Below, in pieces: positions 54,906 to 64,000 of a stretch of DNA of 64,000 nucleotides. The translations under genes and the position numbers were made by a program. Each line of letters starts with the position of its first letter. Within the stretch, counting starts at the first letter, position 1. The DNA comes from Pseudomonas sp. MIACH (GTDB taxonomy: Bacteria; Pseudomonadota; Gammaproteobacteria; Pseudomonadales; Pseudomonadaceae): NCBI RefSeq assembly GCF_001269925.1, contig NZ_LHVO01000035.1, forward strand, positions 1 through 64,000. The letters run 5' to 3'. The notes under the pieces are model-generated. The model was not told the DNA's origin. It worked only from the letters and a program-made list of their open reading frames with translations, and ran no database searches.

Positions 54906-55276
54906 TGCCCACGCTCACGAAACACCACCCACCTGGACAGCAGGAAACCGCAGACCAGGCTCAACAGCGAAAAGCCCAGCACCGTGACGATACCCGGCCA
55001 GCGCCAACGGTCCGCCAGCCACCCCACTCCCAGGCTCAAACCGCCCATGCATGCCATAAACAACAGATAACGCGTCAGCGAGACAGGCACGACAAAGGTG
55101 TAGATCGCGTTGACATAAAACGAGAAAGACGCCGCCACGCCAAAGGCCAGGACGTTGCTCGCGGCCTGGCTGAGGTCCAGCGCGGTCCTGAACACAAAAA
55201 ACAGCTGCCAGTGGATCAGCGTGTTGGCGACCCCGATCACTGTGTAGCTGGAGAACCCCTTCCACAGGTTGGTCAT
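54902..55276 (-). CDS. gtrA: Flippase-like protein GtrA
   Basis: GtrA is thought to flip undecaprenyl-phosphate-glucose to the periplasm. The 124-residue protein has four membrane segments with the motif [17 protein letters not shown] typical of the family. I start at the ATG at 55276 ([10 protein letters not shown]). The upstream in-frame extension to 55468 is not membrane-like and overlaps the divergent region. It is the first gene of the gtr set. Confidence 0.9.
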   Translation of the reverse strand: MTNLWKGFSSYTVIGVANTLIHWQLFFVFRTALDLSQAASNVLAFGVAASFSFYVNAIYTFVVPVSLTRYLLFMACMGGLSLGVGWLADRWRWPGIVTVLGFSLLSLVCGFLLSRWVVFRERGQ

Positions 55277-55499
55277 GCCGTCCCCCTGTTTCGCCAGCCT
55301 CCAGCAAGCCATGGCATCTGTTGTTCGTCTACTGTCAGAATTAACAGGTCGCCGCTGCGCGCAGTTGAGACATTCAGTAATACCCAACCTTTGCAATTGT
55401 TTACAAATATCGCCAACCTGCGCCCGCCCGACACGCGGCGTACGACAACGTGCGCGTTCGCCTGTCATTACTAAACTTATTGTTCAAGAGCCCGCTGCC
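55277..55499. other. 223-bp divergent intergenic region between gtrA and opgC
   Basis: No gene, repeat or terminator stands out. It should hold promoters for gtrA and opgC. I cannot assign any element with confidence. Confidence 0.5.
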
Positions 55500-56636
55500 A
55501 TGCTGAACGGACGCGACCCACGCATCGATTTTTTTCGGGGCCTGGCGTTGATCTTTATTTTCTGGGATCACGTCCCCCACAATCCCCTCGGCCAGATCAC
55601 CCTGCGCAATGTTGGTTTCAGCGATGCTGCGGAGGTGTTTGTATTTCTCGCCGGCTACGCGGCGGTGCTGGCCTACGGCAAGATCCTGCAACGCGACGGC
55701 TACTGGATCGCCTCACTGAAAATCCTGCGCCGCGCCTGGGTGTTGTACGTGGTGCATATCTTTTTGCTGGCGATGCTGATGGGCATCGTGTTCTTCGCCA
55801 ACAGCCATGTGGAAACCCGCGACCTGGTCGAGGAGATGGGCCTGACCCATTTCGTCACCCACCCGCAACAGGCCCTCACCGATGAGCTGCTGCTGCGCTT
55901 CAAGCCCAACCTGATGGACCCGTTGCCGCTGTATATCGTGCTGCTCGCGGGCCTGCCGCTGGTGTTGCCGTTGCTGCTGCGCAGGACCTGGCTGGTGGTG
56001 GTCGGGTCGGCGACGGTGTACCTGCTGGCACCGTGGATGGGCTGGAACCTACGGGCGATTGCCGATGGCGTGTGGTACTTCAACCCGGTGACCTGGCAGT
56101 TCCTGTTTATCCTCGGTGGCGCGGCCGCGATCCAGGCCACACGGGCGCGCCCCGCAGACACGCGTGCGCTGGCACGCCAGCCGCTGTTCATGGCGGCGGC
56201 GGTGTACACCGTGCTGGCCGGTGTGCTGACGCTCTCCTGGCGCTGGCCCGAAGTGCACGACGCGCTGATGCCCGCCTGGCTCAGCGATTTGATCTATCCC
56301 ATCAGCAAGACCGACCTGTCGCCACTGCGCCTGCTGCACTTCCTGGCCCTGGCGTATGTCACCGCCAAACTGTTGCCCGGCCGCGGCTGGACGCAAAACT
56401 GGCTGGCCGAACAAAGTTGCCGCATGGGCCGCTACTCCCTGGAAGTGTTCTGCCTCGGCGTGCTACTGGCCCCCTTGGCGGACATGCTCAACGCCCAAGC
56501 CGGTGATGCCTGGCCCATGCAGATTTTCAGTGCCCTGCTGGGGATGGCGTTGATGGCCGGGCTGGCAGCGTGGCTGGAGTTCAACAAACAGCTGGACCTG
56601 CGCCAGCGCAGCACTGCGCGGCAGTTAAATAGTTAG
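55500..56636 (+). CDS. opgC: OpgC family acyltransferase (periplasmic glucan succinylation)
   Basis: OpgC is an inner-membrane acyltransferase that adds succinyl groups to osmoregulated periplasmic glucans. The 378-residue protein has about ten membrane helices and the family start GRDPRIDFFRGLALIFIFWDH, which includes the proposed catalytic arginine and histidine. The ATG at 55500 gives this usual start. The frame from 55269 overlaps gtrA. It reads toward the giant NEL gene, with 62 bp between them and no terminator that I can see, so read-through is possible. Confidence 0.88.
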   Translation: MLNGRDPRIDFFRGLALIFIFWDHVPHNPLGQITLRNVGFSDAAEVFVFLAGYAAVLAYGKILQRDGYWIASLKILRRAWVLYVVHIFLLAMLMGIVFFANSHVETRDLVEEMGLTHFVTHPQQALTDELLLRFKPNLMDPLPLYIVLLAGLPLVLPLLLRRTWLVVVGSATVYLLAPWMGWNLRAIADGVWYFNPVTWQFLFILGGAAAIQATRARPADTRALARQPLFMAAAVYTVLAGVLTLSWRWPEVHDALMPAWLSDLIYPISKTDLSPLRLLHFLALAYVTAKLLPGRGWTQNWLAEQSCRMGRYSLEVFCLGVLLAPLADMLNAQAGDAWPMQIFSALLGMALMAGLAAWLEFNKQLDLRQRSTARQLNS

Positions 56637-56698
56637 CCCCAGCGCCGGCATGCGCGGTGATTCCATCTGCCTTCCACTTATCGTGAAAGGTAGAGCGC

Positions 56699-59600
56699 AT
56701 GCCGTCTCATCAATTACTCAACGGCCTGTCCGGCAATTTGCAGTCGAGTACCCGCTGGGCCCAGCAACAGGCGCTGGAGCTGATCCAGCGCAATGTGCTC
56801 CAGGCCCTGGATGGCCTGGATGCTGAGGAAAAACAACGTTTCCTGCAGCTGCAACGCCAGGCCCTCGCGGCGCTGACGGCGGTTGACGCCGAGAAAGAAC
56901 GGGTCGTACGCACCTTCAAGGAAGACGGCCTCGCACAGCTACGCAGCAGGCTCGGCGGGCGCGATCCCGAGCAGTACCGCTTCGATACCACCTACATCGA
57001 AAAGGTCCAGCAACCCCTGCCCTGGGACCGGCAGCCAGGTAGCTACGTCAGAGTCCCTCGCCGCTCCGTGCTGGAGTACACCGAAGTCGTCCACGTCAAG
57101 AGCATGTCGCTGTGGGAGGCGGCTTGCGTGAATTTCGGTTTTACCTCCTATCTGACGACAGACTCCGGCTACAGCCTGATCGGCGCCAGCCGCGTGGTGG
57201 GTTTCAACGGCGACACCAGCCTGAGTGCCCGCGAGTTCGTCGATGTCGCCCGCGAGTTGGACCTGGGCCACAAACTGCAGCAAACCATTCGCGCGACCCT
57301 GGGCCAGGACGGCACGCTCAACCGCCTGATGGGTGCAGCGGCCTCGGCCCTTCTGCGGTTCGATGCCCTCGACGCCTGGCGCAACCGCGCGCACAACGGC
57401 CTGACCCGCGCCATGTACGACAGCCTCATGGCGTCAATCGAAGGCAGTGGGCCGCCACTGCAGGTCGACAGTTTGAGCCTGACATCGGGCGTCACCCCCA
57501 TTATCTCGGTGCCCTTCGTACCTTGGGACAACGCCATCCCGGTGCCTTTGCTGTTGATCAGGGTTGCAAGCCTGGGAGTGCTGTCCTATTTCCCCTTCCG
57601 CCCCGGCGGTGCGTTGCGCTATCACAGCGATGCGCAATCGGCAGAGGCCGATTTCCGCCAACAGCTTGTGGACAGTCACAGAAAAGACGACCTGGGTTGG
57701 TTTTCCCGACAACTGCCGTTAGTGGGGATGTCCGTCTTCAAACCCTTGCTGACCCTGGAAAAGCGCCCGGAAGGCTTGAGTTGGTTGGCGGGAAAACTCT
57801 ATGACGGTTTTCACAAGGCCTTTCCGGAGCGAACCCTGGATGACATTCGCTTCTCCACCGACCCCTACACCGGCCCCGCCAAAACGCTGCTGCAAACCCT
57901 GACCTACCGCCAGTTACAACGTTGTCAGGCCGACATGGACACTCTGGCCAACACCCGCTCCGACACCGACTGGCAAGCACTCAAGGACGCCGCCGCGGCC
58001 ATCGCCGGCGAAGTCCTGCAGCTGCTGCTCACGCCGCTGCCCGGCGGAGTCACTGGGCTCAACCGGCTGATGCAACTGGCGGTGCTGGGCAGTATGACCT
58101 ACAGCGTCAGCGTGGGCCTCAATGAAGCGGTCAAGGGCGATGCCAGCGGCTTTGCTTCGACCCTCACCGACGTCGCCGACCTGGCCATCAGCGGGCGTTT
58201 GATCGGTATCGCGAGCAAGCTCCATCATCAGCGCATGCTTGAATACCTGCAACGCCTGGGCAACCCGCGCAAAGTCACGCGTCCGGACGGTGTTGAGGAA
58301 CTGTGGAAGCCCGACGCCCGCGCCTATGCCCATCCAAAGCCATACGTACTCGAGGGCAAACGCGCGGACGCCCTGGGCGTATTCAGCGTACACAACAACT
58401 ACTACGTCAAACTGCGTCATGAGGAACAGACGGTGGTGGCAGAGGTTGTCCACGACCAGGCCACTCAGCGCTATGTGCTCAAGCACAGCCGCAGCCCCTA
58501 CAACCCCCCGATTGTGTTTGACCCGGCCTTGCAAGCGTGGACCTTCGACCTGCACGACAACCAAGCCCTATCGGATACCCAACTGCTGCAGCGCATGCTG
58601 CCCAGTGGTTCGTCGATTATCCTGGAGGCTGACCTGGAGCGGATGCTGCGCAGCACCGCCACCTCCCGCGCAGCCCTGGAGAATGCCTGGCACGGCGAAC
58701 CGGCGCCCTGGAACCTGATCGAAGGCGTCCGCCGCCTGCAGGCCGACCAAGTCATCGAGCAAATCATTAATCGCTTTCACGAAGCCGGCTACCTGCCGCC
58801 CTATGGCGACAGCGTGGTGCTGTGCCTGCTGACCCAATTGCCCGAATGGCCGGCCGCGGTGCTACTGAGCATCAGCGACCCGCAAGGCAGCGTCATCGAA
58901 ACCTATGGGAAAACCGAAACGCCCGTGCCCTCAGTGACCACCCTCACGATTATCCGCAGCGCAGAGGGCAGCTATCAGGCCGAAGCAGACCGTGGCCAGC
59001 CCCACCATCGGGACGACCCGCTGCTGAGCCTGGTGATTGAGCTGCAACCGACCACCTCGCAGTTGGGCCTGACCGAACAACCCGACAGCACGCCCGAACA
59101 GCGGATCCTGGCGGTACGTCGCGCCGTCTGCAGCCTGGCCCGTCGCGAACGCATGGCGCTGTTTTCCGCGCTGGTGAACTACGCCGGTTATGAGAAAAGT
59201 GAGCAACTACCGCCGCCCAACGTCAGACGCTTCCTCGCGGTCAAGGCCTCGGCGCCTCTGGTGCCGGCCACCGCCTTGCTGAAAAAATTGCGTGACCACA
59301 ACAGCCCGTTGACGCCGGCCCTGCTCCAGCGGCTGCTGCAACAGCACCCGCTTACCCTGCGCCAACAGCAGGCCTACCTGCGCGAAGGGACATTGCCAAC
59401 GGCCTTTGCCGAACACCTGGACAACCACCGCACTGCCCTGCGCATCGATGCCGCGATCGACGCGTTGTATCACCCACGGCAGTTCAACAACGACACCGAT
59501 CAATGGGCCAGGGAGTTCGCTTCGGCCTTGATCCGCCAACGCCTCAAGCGCCCTTTCGTCATCACCGAAGTCGTCGCGGGCAACATCGCCAAGCCCTATC

Positions 59601-62600
59601 GCTCCAGCGGCGCTGATGACCTCACGGTGGAACTGCGCCACTACGGCGAAGGCGTGTATGAGGCCTATGACATGCGCAATGCCGGCACGATTGCGGTGTC
59701 ACCGGCGGTGGACAGTTTTTACCTGGCCATCGGCTCGGTGCTGCAACCCCACGAGCGACAACAGCTGGGCATGAGCAGCGAAACCGACGCCAGAGGCCTG
59801 CGCAACACCCTGGGCAACTACATGAGCCAACAACGCGGCCCGGAAGGTTTTGTGCGACTGGCCGATGGCTCGCTGGCGCAGTACGAACACACCCTGTCCA
59901 TGCCGGCCAATTTGCGGCCCGACGCTCTCGGCATCACCCGCCTTGACGGCGACCAATACCTGCCGCTGTTCGGCTCCTGGTACCGGATCGTCTACGACAA
60001 ACAGGTACTCAAGTGGCGGTTCAAACACCCGCAAAAGATCGGCGTCGAAACGCCGACCCTGGAGCACAACGGTGACGGCGCCTGGCGCTTGTCCACTGAG
60101 AACCCGATGAGTTGGGACGACCACAGCCTGCTCTATCGACTGGGCGGCGACCACAACGCCTTTACCGAGGACACGGCCAGCACGATTCTCGCCCTGACCG
60201 ATACCCCGCCCCATGTGCTGCGCCGCGTACACCGCAACGGCCACGCTGCTCCACCCTTGCTGACGGATACCTGCAAGCGCTTGCGCATTGACCAGGAAAT
60301 CGACCGGTTCATCGAAGCGATGTATGAACTGCCCACCGCCTCCTCCGCCCGCCCTGACCTGCAGTTGCTGGTGATCACCAGCCTGCCGGGCTGGCCCGCC
60401 AGCCACGTGTTGCAGCTTGTCGACAGCGACAACCGCGTCATCCATCGCTACCACGAACGCCCGCAATCTGATCAGCAGACCGTGGAGATCAGCGTTGCAA
60501 CGCTCGAAAATCCAAGGCTGCTGGAGGCCCTTCTGCCCCACGATGAGGTGGTCAGGGGCCTGCTGGGACAGTTACCCGAAACGCTGGAACAGCGCCGAAT
60601 CCAACTGATCACCCGCATCGTTGAGTTCACTGACCGCGAACGCGCGAAAATCCTCGAGTCCCTGTATCGCCAAAGCGAGTCCGAAGGCACCGAGCAGCAG
60701 CGTCGCTTCAAGGCCATGCACCCGAACCTGCCCAACAATACGGTCAAGGCGATTCTCGGCCAAGCCACGGCACGCGAGCTCAAACAGCTCAATGAGCGCA
60801 ACCAACTGAGCCTGCGAATTGGCGAGCAGGCACGCCTGAGCGCCCACGAATTGCGCCTGAACCGCGCGTTCGAAGGCTTGTACGTGGATGCCTGCGCCAA
60901 TGCCGACAGCGACCGGATCACCCTGTACCTGCTGCGCATCCTGCCCGGCTGGCCTAGGAACCTGCGCATCGATATTCGCGAACGGGATAACCAGGGTCGC
61001 TTGCTGGAAACCGCCGGGCACCTGGGCGGCGCATCACGCAAGACCGTGGCCAAAACCAACCGTGGTTATCAGGCCTATGATCTGCAGGGCGAGCCGCTGG
61101 GCACACCCTCGACCAGATTGCTGCAGGTCATTCTCAGTACCTTGTCGCCTGCCGAGAAAGCCCTTCTTGAGGTCGACACCCAGAGCGGCATCCGCCATCT
61201 GCGCAACCAACTGGCCGAGTTGGCCTTCGCCCGTCGTGTGGAAATCAAGCACCTGCTGGATATCCCCCACTTGCAACCCTGGATGCAACCGGCCATGGGC
61301 GTCGACCGCACATTTCTGGTGTACCCGTTCTGGCAGCGTATCTGGCCGTTCCGCGGTCGCCGCCCACCGGACCTGGTGGCCAAGGTCCAGGCGCTTTATC
61401 CGCATTTCAACGATGACGATGCGCGACGTTTTCTCCAGACCTTGAACATGACTGACCCGGAAAAGTTGATCGAACTGGAGCGCCTCCAGGGCGAGTTCGT
61501 GGCCATGGAAAACGCGCTGATGCGCTGGAGCGAAGGGTCGTCTTCAAACGAAGATCTTGTAGCCGCCCCCCGGGAAGTGCGCCGTTACCCACGTCGCGTT
61601 ATCGCCGCCCAACTGCGCTCGGCCTGGCAACGTGCAAACACCATGTTCTTCCTGGAAGGGCTGTACCACCTACAGTCACTCGAATTGCACTTGGACGACG
61701 AAACCTTTCCCCCGGCGTCCTTCATAACGGACACCCGCGCGTTCAATCACATTGAATACCTGAGGATTTACAGCAACACGTTCCCGGCCACGGGGCCAGA
61801 TTTCCTGGCCAAATTCACCCAGCTCAAGGCATTGCACCTCGAATGTCGGCTAACGGAACTGCCGAGCGCGATCACCGAGATGACCTCGCTCACCCACCTT
61901 TACCTGAGCGACAACGACATTCGGTTGACCGAAGAGGCGGTGGTACGCCTGGCGAGCATGGTCAACCTGCAAAAACTGGATCTGACCGACAACCCGGACC
62001 TGACCCTCACACCGGACGTCAGCCAAATGACCCAGCTGAGCACCCTGATGCTCGCCAACACCGGCATTACGCAATGGCCGATTGGCGCCAGTGCGCTGCC
62101 GGTGCTGACCCAACTGCACCTGCAGACCAACTCGATCACCACGATTCCGGAAGAGGTCTTCACCAACCCATGGCTGCAAATGACCAATCGCAACACCTTC
62201 CTGCACGAGAACCCGCTGTCGGCCGAGACCCTGGCGCGCATCGAAACGTACCGCCTCGATACCGGTATTTCCCTGGGCGGCCGATTGTATACGCCGGCCC
62301 ATGCACCGGTGGCGTCGAATGACTTCGACACCTGGCTGTCGGGCGTAGCCCCCACGGACGTGCCAGCGCGCCGACAGCTGTGGGAACAGTTGAAAGCCAA
62401 TGAAACGGCGAGTGCCGACGATGTTTTCCGGGTGCTGCGCGACCTGCCGCGAACGCTCGCGTACCGCACAGTAGAGTCAAGAATGCGTCTGACGGATCGA
62501 GTGTGGGACTTACTGATTGCCATGGGCGAGTCGACGCAATTGCGCAACACGGTGTGCCTCAATACCTACGGCTCAGGCAATTGCGGCGACAGCGTGATCC

Positions 62601-63187
62601 TGGCCTTTACCAACATGGAACTGCATCACCGCATTCACCAGGCCAAGCAGCAACCCAGGAGTTACCTGGCTGATCGGGCATTGCTGGATCTGGCCAGGCG
62701 CTGTTTCTACCTGAATCAGCTGGATCATTTTTCCGATCAGTTCATTCTCGAGCGCGAGCGCGCCCGACTGGAAGTCGACCCCGCCGAAGTCACCGTTTAC
62801 CTGCGCAGTAAACTGGCGCGCGAATTCAACTTGCCGTTCTATCCACTGGAATTGCTCTACACCGTGGATAGCTATGTGACTGACGAGGTGATCAATCGGG
62901 CCCGTGCGACGCTGCGCGCGCTCGGCCAGTCACCTGCCCTGCAGGAGGCCATCCTGACGACCGAGTTCTGGATCGAGTATTTGGCCAGCGCTGAGCCGGA
63001 GGCGTTTTTTACCGTCAAGAGCACCATCGCCTATAAGGTCAGTGCGTTGGATCAGGAGTTCCCGAGCCGGGACTCCGATGAATACTGGAACCGACGCCAG
63101 TTATTGATCGACGAGGAAACCGACGAGTACAACCGCCTGGTACGACAGTTGACGGAGGGCACGCAACGGACGCTACAGCGCGTCTGA
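56699..63187 (+). CDS. Giant NEL-type E3 ubiquitin ligase effector with internal repeats and leucine-rich repeats
   Basis: This 2162-residue protein is the largest in the window. The first 550 residues resemble the toxin-like N-terminal region annotated in Pseudomonas as a dermonecrotic toxin (DUF6543) domain. Residues 540-1500 contain diverged duplications, with LPEWP at 714 and LPGWP at 1229 and 1415. Leucine-rich repeats follow at about 1655-1840 (LTHLYLSDNDI, LQKLDLTDNPDL). The C-terminal 300 residues are a NEL domain with catalytic C1962 in NCGDSVILAFTNM, the CxD motif known from IpaH and SspH. NEL proteins ubiquitinate host targets after type III secretion. No signal peptide, secretion gene, chaperone or hrp box is seen here. 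The ATG has AAGG eight bases upstream. Confidence 0.85.
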   Translation: MPSHQLLNGLSGNLQSSTRWAQQQALELIQRNVLQALDGLDAEEKQRFLQLQRQALAALTAVDAEKERVVRTFKEDGLAQLRSRLGGRDPEQYRFDTTYIEKVQQPLPWDRQPGSYVRVPRRSVLEYTEVVHVKSMSLWEAACVNFGFTSYLTTDSGYSLIGASRVVGFNGDTSLSAREFVDVARELDLGHKLQQTIRATLGQDGTLNRLMGAAASALLRFDALDAWRNRAHNGLTRAMYDSLMASIEGSGPPLQVDSLSLTSGVTPIISVPFVPWDNAIPVPLLLIRVASLGVLSYFPFRPGGALRYHSDAQSAEADFRQQLVDSHRKDDLGWFSRQLPLVGMSVFKPLLTLEKRPEGLSWLAGKLYDGFHKAFPERTLDDIRFSTDPYTGPAKTLLQTLTYRQLQRCQADMDTLANTRSDTDWQALKDAAAAIAGEVLQLLLTPLPGGVTGLNRLMQLAVLGSMTYSVSVGLNEAVKGDASGFASTLTDVADLAISGRLIGIASKLHHQRMLEYLQRLGNPRKVTRPDGVEELWKPDARAYAHPKPYVLEGKRADALGVFSVHNNYYVKLRHEEQTVVAEVVHDQATQRYVLKHSRSPYNPPIVFDPALQAWTFDLHDNQALSDTQLLQRMLPSGSSIILEADLERMLRSTATSRAALENAWHGEPAPWNLIEGVRRLQADQVIEQIINRFHEAGYLPPYGDSVVLCLLTQLPEWPAAVLLSISDPQGSVIETYGKTETPVPSVTTLTIIRSAEGSYQAEADRGQPHHRDDPLLSLVIELQPTTSQLGLTEQPDSTPEQRILAVRRAVCSLARRERMALFSALVNYAGYEKSEQLPPPNVRRFLAVKASAPLVPATALLKKLRDHNSPLTPALLQRLLQQHPLTLRQQQAYLREGTLPTAFAEHLDNHRTALRIDAAIDALYHPRQFNNDTDQWAREFASALIRQRLKRPFVITEVVAGNIAKPYRSSGADDLTVELRHYGEGVYEAYDMRNAGTIAVSPAVDSFYLAIGSVLQPHERQQLGMSSETDARGLRNTLGNYMSQQRGPEGFVRLADGSLAQYEHTLSMPANLRPDALGITRLDGDQYLPLFGSWYRIVYDKQVLKWRFKHPQKIGVETPTLEHNGDGAWRLSTENPMSWDDHSLLYRLGGDHNAFTEDTASTILALTDTPPHVLRRVHRNGHAAPPLLTDTCKRLRIDQEIDRFIEAMYELPTASSARPDLQLLVITSLPGWPASHVLQLVDSDNRVIHRYHERPQSDQQTVEISVATLENPRLLEALLPHDEVVRGLLGQLPETLEQRRIQLITRIVEFTDRERAKILESLYRQSESEGTEQQRRFKAMHPNLPNNTVKAILGQATARELKQLNERNQLSLRIGEQARLSAHELRLNRAFEGLYVDACANADSDRITLYLLRILPGWPRNLRIDIRERDNQGRLLETAGHLGGASRKTVAKTNRGYQAYDLQGEPLGTPSTRLLQVILSTLSPAEKALLEVDTQSGIRHLRNQLAELAFARRVEIKHLLDIPHLQPWMQPAMGVDRTFLVYPFWQRIWPFRGRRPPDLVAKVQALYPHFNDDDARRFLQTLNMTDPEKLIELERLQGEFVAMENALMRWSEGSSSNEDLVAAPREVRRYPRRVIAAQLRSAWQRANTMFFLEGLYHLQSLELHLDDETFPPASFITDTRAFNHIEYLRIYSNTFPATGPDFLAKFTQLKALHLECRLTELPSAITEMTSLTHLYLSDNDIRLTEEAVVRLASMVNLQKLDLTDNPDLTLTPDVSQMTQLSTLMLANTGITQWPIGASALPVLTQLHLQTNSITTIPEEVFTNPWLQMTNRNTFLHENPLSAETLARIETYRLDTGISLGGRLYTPAHAPVASNDFDTWLSGVAPTDVPARRQLWEQLKANETASADDVFRVLRDLPRTLAYRTVESRMRLTDRVWDLLIAMGESTQLRNTVCLNTYGSGNCGDSVILAFTNMELHHRIHQAKQQPRSYLADRALLDLARRCFYLNQLDHFSDQFILERERARLEVDPAEVTVYLRSKLAREFNLPFYPLELLYTVDSYVTDEVINRARATLRALGQSPALQEAILTTEFWIEYLASAEPEAFFTVKSTIAYKVSALDQEFPSRDSDEYWNRRQLLIDEETDEYNRLVRQLTEGTQRTLQRV

Positions 63188-63195
63188 ACCACGAC

Positions 63196-63230
63196 TGGCC
63201 TGCCTGCGGAAAAACAGGCAGGCCATGTTT
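63196..63230. terminator. Terminator between NEL gene and permease gene
   Basis: Perfect 11-bp arms at 63196-63206 and 63215-63225 enclose an A-rich 8-nt loop. A TGTTT run follows on the plus strand. It lies between convergent genes and may serve both. Confidence 0.8.
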
Positions 63231-63237
63231 CAAGGGA

Positions 63238-64000
63238 TCACGCCGAACGCTGTGAACCCACGCCGACCTGGGTCGGTTGCAGTTTGAACACGTAGAACAA
63301 CACCGTCAGCAGCACCAGGAACACCGGCCCGACATACAGCGCCACGCGGGTGTCCGGGAAGTACGCCATCAGGCCCACCACCAGCACCAGGAACGCCAGG
63401 GCCAGGTACGAACTGAGCGGGTACAGCCACATGCGGTACTTGAGGGCTTTCTGTTCGGCCGGGCTCAGGCTCTTACGAAACTTGAGCTGGGCCAGCAGGA
63501 TCATGACCCACGTCCAGATCGCGCCGAAGGTGGCGATGGACGTAACCCAGACGAAGACTTTCTCGGGTACCAGGTAATTGAGCAACACCCCCAGCAGCAA
63601 GGCAAAGATCGACAACAGCAGCGCTTTGCGCGGTACACCGTTGCGCGATGTGGTACCGAACGCCGCGGGTGCCTGGCCATTCTGCGCCAGGCTGTAGAGC
63701 ATGCGCCCGGTGCTGAAGATGCCGCCGTTGCAGGATGACAACGCTGCGGTGATCACCACGAAGTTGATGATGCCGGCCGCAGTCTTGATACCCAGGCGCT
63801 CGAAGGTCATCACGAACGGGCTGCCCTGGGTGCCGATTTCATTCCACGGGTAGATCGACAGAATCACGAACAACGCGCCCACGTAGAACAGCAAAATGCG
63901 CCAGAACACCGAGCCGATTGCACGGGGAATGGTCTTCTGCGGGTTCTTTGCTTCACCGGCGGTGAGGCCGATCATCTCTACACCCAGGTAAGCGAACATC
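63238..64000 (-). CDS. Amino acid permease, APC family (5' part outside window)
   Basis: The C-terminal 253 residues of an amino acid/polyamine/organocation permease are present. Six or seven membrane segments are visible, beginning at the APC signature FAYLGVEMIGLTAGEAKNP, which in full-length members lies near residue 200. This leaves about 200 residues beyond the window edge. The sequence looks like the CycA/ProY/AroP subgroup that imports neutral or aromatic amino acids. The precise substrate cannot be told. The apparent start at 63999 is only the window boundary. Confidence 0.88.
   Translation of the reverse strand, partial: MFAYLGVEMIGLTAGEAKNPQKTIPRAIGSVFWRILLFYVGALFVILSIYPWNEIGTQGSPFVMTFERLGIKTAAGIINFVVITAALSSCNGGIFSTGRMLYSLAQNGQAPAAFGTTSRNGVPRKALLLSIFALLLGVLLNYLVPEKVFVWVTSIATFGAIWTWVMILLAQLKFRKSLSPAEQKALKYRMWLYPLSSYLALAFLVLVVGLMAYFPDTRVALYVGPVFLVLLTVLFYVFKLQPTQVGVGSQRSA

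Noticed and set aside
52444..55276. Prophage carrying the gtr genes
   Set aside because: No integrase, structural gene, repressor or att-like repeat is present, and both flanks are ordinary chromosomal genes.
56637..56698. Possible hrp box or type III promoter before the NEL gene
   Set aside because: No GGAACC and no downstream CCACxxA could be found in this gap.

Overview
This 64 kb window is chromosomal DNA of a Pseudomonas, most likely of the P. fluorescens group. The gene order argG-motY-pyrC-rnt-peroxiredoxin-bfd-bfr-grxD ... argF-ABC ATPase matches, from memory, the corresponding block of P. aeruginosa. The aatJQMP and aauSR genes, the glp regulon and two classes of REP palindrome (a GGGGGCTTGCCCCC type and a TGTAGGAGCGAGC type) are also typical of that group. 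I see no tRNA, rRNA, CRISPR array, transposase or prophage.

Region by region. 0-11 kb is core metabolism: argG and argF (each with a two-half-site ArgR operator that I can read), motY, pyrC, rnt, a 2-Cys peroxiredoxin, the iron store bfd/bfr behind a Fur box, grxD and an orphan molybdopterin oxidoreductase. 11-17 kb is the glycerol regulon (ybaK, then glpF-glpK-glpR-glpD) with palindromic candidate GlpR operators. 17-24.5 kb is the acidic amino acid importer aatJQMP behind a sigma-54 promoter and AauR boxes, followed by its regulators aauS-aauR and a glpM-like gene.

24.5-32 kb holds a tightly coupled six-gene minus-strand operon: HAD phosphatase, class III aminotransferase, esterase, FemAB-like GNAT, sensor kinase and sigma-54 response regulator. 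A clear -24/-12 promoter lies in front of it. It looks like a self-regulated small-molecule pathway that I cannot name. Next come a MipA/OmpV porin, an arginase-fold protein coupled to a pair of four-helix transporters, a FrnE-like DsbA protein, a secreted hydrolase, MetR, a GNAT and a Nudix enzyme.

38.6-46.2 kb is a signalling block: a divergent REC-HD protein with a degenerate HD motif, then an overlapping run of REC-GGDEF-EAL, di-haem cytochrome c peroxidase, membrane histidine kinase and REC-histidine kinase. It looks like a redox or peroxide-linked phosphorelay feeding cyclic-di-GMP turnover. 46-57 kb carries osmoregulated periplasmic glucan genes (opgD-bglX, opgC), a glutamate-synthase-like FMN protein, and an A/T-richer gtrA-gtrB-gtr glucosylation island. 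56.7-63.2 kb is a single 2162-residue gene ending in leucine-rich repeats and a NEL-type E3 ubiquitin ligase domain with its CxD catalytic motif, a probable host-directed effector. The window ends inside an amino acid permease.

The most interesting items are the giant NEL ligase with internal duplications, the sigma-54 six-gene cassette, the peroxidase/phosphorelay/c-di-GMP operon, the bacterioferritin that has lost three of six ferroxidase ligands, and the arginase-like gene with paired small transporters.
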